Shown: one piece after another, positions 36,159 to 42,448 of the stretch | How the letters are laid out: each line of letters begins with the position of its first letter | How positions within the stretch are numbered: the stretch's first letter is position 1 | NCBI RefSeq assembly: GCF_014646115.1 | Contig: NZ_BMMV01000022.1 | Location: forward strand, 1-64,000 | Direction of reading: 5' to 3' | Length of the DNA stretch: 64,000 nucleotides | DNA from: Streptomyces camponoticapitis | Lineage (GTDB): Bacteria; Actinomycetota; Actinomycetes; Streptomycetales; Streptomycetaceae | Notes under the pieces: model-generated | Databases searched by the model: none | Seen by the model: the letters and a program-made list of their open reading frames with translations, nothing else | What the model was told of the DNA's origin: nothing | Made by a program: the position numbers and the translations under genes

Positions 36159-36323
36159 ATATACCTCACGCCGTCGAAATGAGAAACGGCCCGCCACCCC
36201 CGCCGGCGGGCCGTGGAGCGGCACGGGGTCTGCCCGTGGTGTCCGGCCGACGGTCTTCGGGAGTCCGTGTCCGGGTCCGCTCCGCATGCGCGCCTGCCCT
36301 GGTCCTCATGACCCAAACATTTA

Positions 36324-36334
36324 TGTGGTCCACA
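36324..36334. promoter_or_regulatory. perfect 11-bp palindrome TGTGGTCCACA in the divergent gap
   Basis: A perfect inverted repeat (TGTGG-T-CCACA) within a locally AT-rich stretch (ACATTTATGTGG) between the divergent ABC transporter operon and the exonuclease gene. Its position fits an operator or promoter-proximal site for the osmoregulated operon. No regulator is assigned. Confidence 0.35.
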
Positions 36335-36421
36335 CCACTCGGCGCAGAGCCACGCAGGTCAGACCGGTACGGGCGTCGGGGCCGGGCGGGACCGGTCCAC
36401 CGTCCCGGCGCTGTCAGTGAC

Positions 36422-37360
36422 ATGCGGCATCATCGGGGTGTGACGCGACGCCTGATGCTCCTCGACACCGCTTCCCTCTACTTCCGGGCCTATTTCGGGG
36501 TCCCCGACTCGGTGCGTGCCCCCGACGGCACACCCGTCAACGCGGTCCGGGGACTGCTCGACTTCATCGCCCGGCTCGTCCAGGACCATCACCCGGACGA
36601 CCTCGTGGCCTGCTGGGACGACGACTGGCGGCCGCAGTGGCGGGTGGATCTGATCCCGTCGTACAAGGCGCATCGCGTGGCGGTGGAGAGGCCGGAGGGG
36701 CCCGACGAGGAGGAGACCCCGGACACGCTCGCCCCGCAGGTGCCGATCATCGAGGCGGTCCTGGACGCGCTGGGGATCGCCCGGGTCGGCGTGGCGGGTT
36801 ACGAGGCGGACGATGTCATCGGCACCCTCACCGGCCGCGCCTCCGGCCCGGTGGATGTGATCACCGGCGACCGTGACCTGTATCAACTGGTGGACGACGC
36901 GCGCCAGGTGCGGGTGCTGTATCCGCTGAAGGGTGTGGGCTCGCTCCAGGTGACGGACGAGGCGTGGCTGCGCGAGAAGTACGGGGTCGACGGACCGGGC
37001 TATGTCGATCTGGCGCTGCTGCGCGGTGACCCGAGCGACGGGCTGCCGGGTGTGCCCGGAATCGGCGAGAAGACGGCGGCCAAGCTGCTCGACGCGTACG
37101 GCGATCTGGCGGGGATCATGGCGGCGGTGGACGATCCGCGGTCCGGGCTCACCCCCTCGCAGCGCAAGCGGCTGGACGAGGCCAGGGCCTATGTGGCGGT
37201 CGCGCCCAAGGTGGTGCGGGTCGCCGGGGACGTACCGCTGCCGGACTTCGACCCGGCGCTGCCCTCCGAGCCGCTCGACCCGGAGCTGGTGGAGGCGCTG
37301 GCCGCGCGGTGGGGTCTGAACAACGCCATGCACCGGCTGCTCACCACGCTCGGGAAGTGA
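36422..37360 (+). CDS. 5'-3' exonuclease (flap nuclease, PolI N-terminal-domain-like)
   Basis: A 312-residue stand-alone 5'-nuclease. The N-terminal metal-binding acidic residues appear in LMLLDTASLYFRAYFG, ACWDDDW.., AGYEADDVIGTL and DVITGDRDLYQLVDD, and the helix-hairpin-helix DNA-binding motif in PGVPGIGEKTAAKLL. These match the XPG/FEN-like nuclease of DNA polymerase I without the polymerase. Likely roles are flap removal and RNA-primer processing. The start is ATG at 36422 or GTG at 36440 (V-T-R-R-L-M-L-L-D); a long upstream frame is spurious. M. tuberculosis has a homologue (Rv2090) at the same place next to helY, so the position is ancestral. Confidence 0.87.
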   Translation: MRHHRGVTRRLMLLDTASLYFRAYFGVPDSVRAPDGTPVNAVRGLLDFIARLVQDHHPDDLVACWDDDWRPQWRVDLIPSYKAHRVAVERPEGPDEEETPDTLAPQVPIIEAVLDALGIARVGVAGYEADDVIGTLTGRASGPVDVITGDRDLYQLVDDARQVRVLYPLKGVGSLQVTDEAWLREKYGVDGPGYVDLALLRGDPSDGLPGVPGIGEKTAAKLLDAYGDLAGIMAAVDDPRSGLTPSQRKRLDEARAYVAVAPKVVRVAGDVPLPDFDPALPSEPLDPELVEALAARWGLNNAMHRLLTTLGK

Positions 37361-37400
37361 CGGAGGGACGCTTATACGCGCGCCCGTCGGCGGCGGAGTG

Positions 37401-37419
37401 TTAACTTAGGCATACCTAA
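37401..37419. promoter_or_regulatory. iron box (DmdR/IdeR-type operator)
   Basis: TTAACTTAGGCATACCTAA contains the TTAGG..CCTAA symmetric core of the Streptomyces iron box, and CTTAGG-CATA-CCTAAG is a perfect inverted repeat. It lies 55 bp before the start of the siderophore-interacting protein gene, so it should bind the DtxR-family regulator DmdR1 with Fe(II) and repress transcription in iron-replete cells. Confidence 0.88.
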
Positions 37420-37474
37420 GCACCGCACGACCGCCGAGCGGCGGTCGCGTGCCGCATGAGTCGAGGGAGACGCC

Positions 37475-38320
37475 GTGGCAGCACAGCCGGCCCGCAAGTC
37501 ACCGAAGGTCCACGAGGCGCGGGTGATACGCACCCAGCGCATCACGCCGCACATGGTCCGCCTGGTCCTCGGCGGCGACGGACCCGCCGGGCTCCGGGCG
37601 GGCGAGTTCACCGACCACTACGTCAAGCTGCTGTTCGCGGCCGAGGGTGTCAGCTATCCCGAGCCGTTCGACATCGACCGGATCCGCGAGGACTTCCCGC
37701 GCGAACAGTGGCCCACCACCCGTACGTACACGGTGCGCGAGTGGAACCCGTCCGCCGGGGAGATCACGATCGACTTCGTGGTGCACGGCGACGAGGGCCT
37801 GGCGGGCCCCTGGGCGGCCGCCGCCCGGCCCGGCGAGACGGTGCGGTTCCTGGGCCCCGGCGGGTCGTACGCCCCGGACCCGGCCGCCGACTGGCATCTG
37901 TTCGTCGGTGACGAGAGCGCGCTTCCCGCGATCGCCGCGTCGGTCGAGCAGGCTCCCGAGGGCGCCAGGATCCATGTCTTCGTGGAGATCGAGGGCCCGG
38001 AGGAGGAGCAGAAGATCGCCGCTCCGGCCGGCGCGGAGATCGTCTGGCTGCACCGCGGGGGCCGTCCGGTCGGCGAGGCGCTGATCGCGGCCGTACGGGC
38101 GCTGGACTTCCCCGCCGGTGACGTGCACGCCTTCGTGCACGGCGAGGCCGGTTTCGTGAAGGAGCTGCGCCGTCATCTGCGGCACGACCGGCAGATCCCG
38201 CGGGAGCGGCTGTCGATCTCGGGCTACTGGCGGCTGGGCCAGAACGACGAGGCGTGGCGGGCGGTCAAGCGCGAGTGGAACCAGCAGGTGGAGCGCGAGC
38301 AGGAGACCCCGACGGTCTGA
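37475..38320 (+). CDS. siderophore-interacting protein (FAD-dependent ferric-siderophore reductase)
   Basis: A 281-residue cytoplasmic flavoprotein of the ViuB/YqjH SIP family, which reduces imported ferric siderophores to release iron. The FAD-binding motif is TRTYTVREW (about residues 87-95) in the first barrel. The nicotinamide-binding domain follows, with LFVGDESALPAIAASVE and HGEAGFVKELRRHLR. SISGYWRLGQNDEAWRAVKREWN near the end is typical of the family. The start is GTG at 37475. The upstream iron box makes iron-dependent repression very likely. Single-gene transcript, lying between the exonuclease and the SigK module. Confidence 0.93.
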   Translation: MAAQPARKSPKVHEARVIRTQRITPHMVRLVLGGDGPAGLRAGEFTDHYVKLLFAAEGVSYPEPFDIDRIREDFPREQWPTTRTYTVREWNPSAGEITIDFVVHGDEGLAGPWAAAARPGETVRFLGPGGSYAPDPAADWHLFVGDESALPAIAASVEQAPEGARIHVFVEIEGPEEEQKIAAPAGAEIVWLHRGGRPVGEALIAAVRALDFPAGDVHAFVHGEAGFVKELRRHLRHDRQIPRERLSISGYWRLGQNDEAWRAVKREWNQQVEREQETPTV

Positions 38321-38507
38321 CGACGGACTTCTGGTACGACCGGAAGATCCGGGCAGCCGAGCAGCAGGATGATCACGGACTGCAGGGGGCGGGTACGGCG
38401 GGGCCGTCGCGGCCCGGACGCCGACCCTGGGGGGCCGTCGATCCGTACGTCCCGGACGGCTTCGGTGCGAGCGAGCGGGACGCGGAGCGACCGGGTGGGC
38501 GACCGGA

Positions 38508-38534
38508 CCAATCCGTCGCGGGACCGGCTCCGAA
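38508..38534 (+). promoter_or_regulatory. SigK-type promoter upstream of sigK
   Basis: CCAATCC (38508-38514), 16 bases, then CGAA (38531-38534). The same two boxes with the same spacing occur before the molybdoenzyme gene (39987-40013), and the flanks also agree (GGACCAATCCG, CCGAA). This resembles the M. tuberculosis SigK promoter (CCATCC and CGAAT). I infer autoregulation by the sigma factor encoded 75 bp downstream. Confidence 0.7.
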
Positions 38535-38609
38535 GAGAAGGGGAAGCCGTCCGGTGCGCCGGGATCGCATGCCCGCGCACACCCACTCGCACCGTGGAGG
38601 ATCAGCCGC

Positions 38610-39194
38610 GTGAAACAAGCCGTGCATATCGGCGGTCCCGCTCCCGCCGGGCCGGACCTGCAGGAACTGCTGGGCCAGGTCGCCCGGGGCGACCAGGAGG
38701 CGTTCGCGCAGGTGTACGACCTGGTCTGCGGGCCCGTGCTCGGGCTCGTCCGCTCCGTCCTGCGCGATCCCGCCCAGTCCGAGGAGGTGACCCAGGAGGT
38801 CCTGCTGGAGGTCTGGCGCAGCGCCCCGCGCTTCCAGGCGTCCCGCGGCAGCGGCATGACCTGGGTGCTCACTCTCGCGCACCGGCGCGCGGTGGACCGG
38901 GTCCGCTCGGCGCAGGCGGCCAGTGACCGCGAGCAACGGGCGGCACGGCTGAACCGGACACCGGCCTTCGACGAGGTCACGGAGCAGGTCGAGTCCCGGC
39001 TGGAACGTGAACAGGTACGGCGCTGTGTACGTACCCTCACCGAACTCCAGCGCCAGTCGGTCACGTTGGCGTACTACCAGGGGCTCGCCTACCGGGAAGT
39101 GGCCGAACTGCTCTCCGTGCCGCTCGGCACGGTCAAGACACGACTGCGCGACGGACTCATCCGGCTGCGCGACTGCCTGGGGGTGAGCGCATGA
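38610..39194 (+). CDS. sigK: ECF sigma factor, SigK type
   Basis: A 194-residue group 4 sigma factor. Region 2 spans about residues 30-98 (DQEAFAQVYDLVCGPVLGLVRSVLRDPAQSEEVTQEVLLEVW, then TWVLTLAHRRAVDRVR). Region 4 spans about 138-188 (VRTLTELQRQSVTLAYYQGLAYREVAELLSVPLGTVKTRLRDGL). Cys139 and Cys189 are 50 residues apart, as are the cysteines I recall forming the redox-sensitive disulfide in M. tuberculosis SigK. The GTG start at 38610 has GGAGG upstream. The stop overlaps the anti-sigma gene (ATGA), giving a coupled pair. The upstream CCAATCC-N16-CGAA suggests autoregulation. Confidence 0.88.
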   Translation: MKQAVHIGGPAPAGPDLQELLGQVARGDQEAFAQVYDLVCGPVLGLVRSVLRDPAQSEEVTQEVLLEVWRSAPRFQASRGSGMTWVLTLAHRRAVDRVRSAQAASDREQRAARLNRTPAFDEVTEQVESRLEREQVRRCVRTLTELQRQSVTLAYYQGLAYREVAELLSVPLGTVKTRLRDGLIRLRDCLGVSA

Positions 39195-39949
39195 GCGGCA
39201 CGGCCGAACTTCACACGTTGACCGGCGCCTACGCGCTGCACGCCCTGGCGCCCGACGAGCGCGCCGAGTTCGAGAGGCATCTGGAGCAGTGCCCGGCCTG
39301 TGAGCGGGAGGTCCGCGAACTGACCGCCACCACCACGCGGCTGGGGCTCGCCGTGTCCGTGACACCACCCCCCGAGCTCAGGGATCTGGTGCTGCGGCGG
39401 ATCGCCACCGAACGCCAGGAGCCGCCCAGGGTCGCGCGGGAGGCCCGGGGCGCCGGAGGCGGCGGCGCCAGGGGACGCGCGCTGTCACGCTTCGCGCTGG
39501 CCGCCTGCCTCGCCGCGGCCGCCGCCTTCGGCGGAATCGCCGTGTGGCAGCACCAGGAGGCCGAGGACGCCCGTGCGGGGGCGTCGGAATCGCGGCGGGC
39601 GTCCGAGGCGCTGGCCGCGGTACTCGCGGCGCCGGACGCCCAGATCCGTACGGGCGGGCTGACCGAGGGAGCGACCGGCACGGTCGTCGTGTCGCGCACG
39701 CGGGACAAGGCGGCCTTCATCGCTTCGGGCCTGCCGAAACCGCCCGGCGGCAAGGTGTACCAGCTCTGGTTCGACGACGGCGGCACGATGCGCGACGCGG
39801 GGCTCATCCCCTCCTCCGCCCCCACCGCCCCGGTGCTGATGGCGGGTTCCGTCGGGGCGGCGTCGGGCCTGGGCATCACGGTCGAACCGGCGGGCGGCTC
39901 CGCGCGGCCGACCTCCGACCCGGTGGCGCTGATGGATCTCCCGGCCTGA
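39191..39949 (+). CDS. rskA: RskA-type membrane anti-sigma factor
   Basis: A 252-residue single-pass protein. The cytoplasmic N-terminal sigma-binding domain (about residues 5-75) carries HLEQCPACE, an HxxxCxxC zinc anti-sigma motif (His30, Cys34, Cys37). A transmembrane helix spans about residues 100-119 (RFALAACLAAAAAFGGIAVW). The rest is an extracytoplasmic RskA domain (TGTVVVSRTRDKAAFIASGLPKPPGGKVYQLWF). It holds SigK at the membrane and releases it by regulated proteolysis or by redox change of the sigma factor. ATG overlaps the sigK stop by four bases. Confidence 0.9.
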   Translation: MSGTAELHTLTGAYALHALAPDERAEFERHLEQCPACEREVRELTATTTRLGLAVSVTPPPELRDLVLRRIATERQEPPRVAREARGAGGGGARGRALSRFALAACLAAAAAFGGIAVWQHQEAEDARAGASESRRASEALAAVLAAPDAQIRTGGLTEGATGTVVVSRTRDKAAFIASGLPKPPGGKVYQLWFDDGGTMRDAGLIPSSAPTAPVLMAGSVGAASGLGITVEPAGGSARPTSDPVALMDLPA

Positions 39950-39973
39950 TCCGCCGGGCGGTCCCGTCGATCC

Positions 39974-40020
39974 CCCGGCATTCGGACCAATCCGGCCCGC
40001 GTCCCGCACCGAATGCCGGG
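39974..40020. repeat. 12-bp perfect inverted repeat around the molybdoenzyme promoter
   Basis: CCCGGCATTCGG (39974-39985) and CCGAATGCCGGG (40009-40020) are exact complements separated by 23 bp. The left arm lies just before the -35 box and the right arm covers the -10 box and the apparent transcription start. As RNA it would form a hairpin after rskA, so it could be a terminator, an operator, or both. Confidence 0.6.
39987..40014 (+). promoter_or_regulatory. SigK-type promoter overlapping the molybdoenzyme start
   Basis: CCAATCC (39987-39993), 16 bases, then CGAAT (40010-40014), the same layout as the sigK promoter. Transcription should begin six to eight bases downstream, at about 40020-40022, coinciding with the GTG codon at 40022. 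The ATG at 40013 would then lie upstream of the transcript. Confidence 0.7.
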
Positions 40021-40021
40021 T

Positions 40022-41674
40022 GTGAGCGAAGACCGGAGAGACCCGAGCGGCGAGAGCGGCGAGAGCGGCCAACTGCCGCGTGGCGTACGAGTGGTGCGCG
40101 GCGCGCTGGCCGCCCTCGGCGGGCTGATCGCCGGGCTGGTGGCGCTCTGCGTCGCCGAGTTGGTCTCGGCGGCCGTACGGCCTGAGGCGGGGCCGGTCAC
40201 CGCGGTGGGCGGTGCGGTCATCGCCCGCACACCCGCAGCGGTGAAGGACTTCGCCGTCCGGAACTTCGGGACCGATGACAAGCTGGTGCTGCGACTGGGC
40301 ATCCTGGCCCTCCTGGCGCTCTTCGCCATGGCGGTCGGAGTGGCCTCGCTGCGGTACCGCGGGGTCGGCCCCGCGGCGGTCCTGGTCTTCGGAGCGATCG
40401 GGGCACTGGCGGCGGTGGAACGGCCCGACGGCCGCCTCGCCGACGCGCTGCCCTCGGTCGTGGGTGGTCTGGTGGCCTGCGGTGTGCTGTATCTGCTGTC
40501 CGGCCGGCTCGCCTTCCGCCCGTCCTCCCCCAGGGATCGGGGAAGGGACGGGACCACGGCGGAACCGGTGACGAGCGCGGGAGGCTTCGACCGTCGCGGA
40601 TTCGTCGTCGCGGCGACGGCCGCCGCGGTGGCATCGGCCGGAGCGGGCGTCCTCGGCCGGCGGCTGAACGCGTCGGGGGCGGCCGAGGCGGCGGCCTCCC
40701 GGCGGACGATCGTCCTGCCCGCCCCCTCCTCACCGGCCCCGCGCACACCCGCGGGAGCGGCACTGAACGTCCGCGGCCTGGCGCCCTTCACCACACCCGA
40801 CAAGGACTTCTACCGGGTGGACACCGCCCTGGTGGTGCCGCGGGTCGACGCCGACAGCTGGCGTCTGCGTATCCACGGCCAAGGCGTCGCCCGCCCGCTC
40901 ACCGTCAGCTTCCGGGATCTCCTCCAACGGGACCTGGTCGAGCGGGACATCACGCTGACCTGTGTCTCCAACGAGGTCGGCGGCCCGTACGTCGGCAACG
41001 CCCGCTGGATCGGCGTCCCGCTGGCCGGTCTGCTGGCCGAGGCGGGCGTGCGACCCCCGTCGAGGGGCGGTCCCGCCGACCAGTTGGTGTCCCGCTCGGT
41101 GGACGGCATGACCATCGGCACCCCGGTCGAGGTGGTCATGGACGGACGTGACGCGCTGCTCGCGGTGGGCATGAACGGCGAACCCCTGCCGTTCGACCAC
41201 GGCTTCCCGGTCCGGATGGTCGTCCCCGGCCTGTACGGATACGTGTCGGCGTGCAAATGGCTGGAAGACCTCGAACTGACCACGTTCGCCGACTACGACG
41301 CCTACTGGGTCAAGCGCTCCTGGTCCCGCGAGGCGCCTGTCAAGACCCAGTCCCGGATCGACACTCCGCGCCCCTTCGCCTCGCCGAAGGCGGGCCCGGT
41401 GCCCGTCGCCGGAGTGGCGTGGGCACAGCACCGCGGCATCGACCGGGTCGAGGTACGCGTCGACGGCGGCGAGTGGAACCGGGCCGAGCTCGCCGCCGAG
41501 GACAGCGAGGACACCTGGCGGCAGTGGACGTGGATGTGGGCCGCCACCTCCGGCGACCACACCCTCGAAGTCCGCGCGACCGACCGGGACGGCGACACCC
41601 AGACGGACAAGCGCGCCGGGACCGTACCCGACGGCGCGACCGGCCGGCACTCGGTGGTGGTCGCCGTCGACTGA
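40022..41674 (+). CDS. membrane-anchored molybdopterin-dependent oxidoreductase (sulfite-oxidase fold)
   Basis: A 550-residue protein from the GTG at 40022. Four hydrophobic helices occupy about residues 20-165 (GGLIAGLVALCVAELVSAAV first, VGGLVACGVLYLLSGRLAF last). A fifth (about 190-215) is preceded by a twin-arginine motif, DRRGFVVAATAAAVASAGAG. The exported C-terminal domain has the sulfite-oxidase molybdopterin fold with the molybdenum-ligating cysteine in ITLTCVSNEVGG (Cys314), and a final Mo-co dimerisation-like beta domain. It looks like a dual Sec/Tat membrane protein with five helices. The substrate and electron partner are unknown; repair of oxidised sulfur groups in envelope proteins is one possibility. 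The ATG at 40013 is the alternative start, disfavoured because it overlaps the promoter. Confidence 0.85.
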   Translation: MSEDRRDPSGESGESGQLPRGVRVVRGALAALGGLIAGLVALCVAELVSAAVRPEAGPVTAVGGAVIARTPAAVKDFAVRNFGTDDKLVLRLGILALLALFAMAVGVASLRYRGVGPAAVLVFGAIGALAAVERPDGRLADALPSVVGGLVACGVLYLLSGRLAFRPSSPRDRGRDGTTAEPVTSAGGFDRRGFVVAATAAAVASAGAGVLGRRLNASGAAEAAASRRTIVLPAPSSPAPRTPAGAALNVRGLAPFTTPDKDFYRVDTALVVPRVDADSWRLRIHGQGVARPLTVSFRDLLQRDLVERDITLTCVSNEVGGPYVGNARWIGVPLAGLLAEAGVRPPSRGGPADQLVSRSVDGMTIGTPVEVVMDGRDALLAVGMNGEPLPFDHGFPVRMVVPGLYGYVSACKWLEDLELTTFADYDAYWVKRSWSREAPVKTQSRIDTPRPFASPKAGPVPVAGVAWAQHRGIDRVEVRVDGGEWNRAELAAEDSEDTWRQWTWMWAATSGDHTLEVRATDRDGDTQTDKRAGTVPDGATGRHSVVVAVD

Positions 41675-41722
41675 GCCCTCTCCGCCCCCGTATCAACAGC
41701 ACCACTTTTCAAGGAGATTGAC

Positions 41723-42367
41723 ATGAAGATCACCCGTTTCCAGCGTGCCGCCGTCACCGTTGTCGCCGCCGTCGCCCTGCCGCTGGCGCTGACGTCGTGT
41801 TCGAGCGACGAGAAGGACACCAAGGCGGAGTCCTCGTCCGCCGCCGAGGACAAGGCGGACGAGACGCCCGACGCCTCGGCGGGCGACACCACGGACGCAC
41901 CGTTCGGTCCGGCCTGCGCCTCGGTGCCGAAGACGGGTCCCGGCAGCTTCGACGGCATGGGCCGGGCCCCCGTCGCGACGGCCGCGTCCAACAACCCGGA
42001 GCTCTCCACCCTCGTCACCGCGGTCCAGAAGGCGGGCCTGGTCGACACCCTCAACACCGCCCAGAACATCACGGTGTTCGCCCCCACCAACGACGCCTTC
42101 GCCAAGCTCCCGAAGGCCGACCTGGACGCGGTCCTCGCCGACAAGGCCATGCTCACCAAGATCCTCACCTACCACGTGGTGGGCGAGAAGCTGGCGAAGC
42201 GGCAGCTGGTGAGCGGCACTTACCCCACCCTCCAGAAGAGCACCCTCACCACGTCGGGCTCCGACGACTCCTACAAGGTGAACGACGCGGCCGCGGTGGT
42301 CTGCGGCGACGTCCCGACGGCCAACGCGACGGTGCACATCATCGACACGGTACTGATGCCGAAGTAG
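41723..42367 (+). CDS. fasciclin (FAS1) domain lipoprotein
   Basis: A 214-residue lipoprotein. The signal ends in a lipobox LTSC with the lipidated Cys26. An acidic, Ser/Asp/Glu-rich spacer (about residues 27-60) precedes one FAS1 domain (about 75-212; NPELSTLVTAVQKAGLVDTLN, ITVFAPTNDAFAKL, HVVGEKLAKRQLVSG, ATVHIIDTVLMP). Two cysteines outside the lipobox (FGPACASVP and VVCGDVP) could form a disulfide. It resembles MPT83/MPT70 of mycobacteria, which are SigK-controlled. ATG at 41723 with AAGGAG upstream, 48 bp after the molybdoenzyme. The last gene of the SigK module. Confidence 0.92.
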   Translation: MKITRFQRAAVTVVAAVALPLALTSCSSDEKDTKAESSSAAEDKADETPDASAGDTTDAPFGPACASVPKTGPGSFDGMGRAPVATAASNNPELSTLVTAVQKAGLVDTLNTAQNITVFAPTNDAFAKLPKADLDAVLADKAMLTKILTYHVVGEKLAKRQLVSGTYPTLQKSTLTTSGSDDSYKVNDAAAVVCGDVPTANATVHIIDTVLMPK

Positions 42368-42404
42368 CCCCATATCCAGGGGAGTTGTCGGGCTCCCCAC
42401 GGCC

Positions 42405-42437
42405 GAAGGGCCCGGACACCAGGTGTCCGGGCCCTTC
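42405..42437. terminator. strong bidirectional terminator hairpin
   Basis: A perfect 16-bp inverted repeat (42405-42420 with 42422-42437) around a single central base, between the converging fasciclin and helicase genes. It should stop transcription from both sides. Confidence 0.85.
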
Positions 42438-42448
42438 GTGGACCGCCG

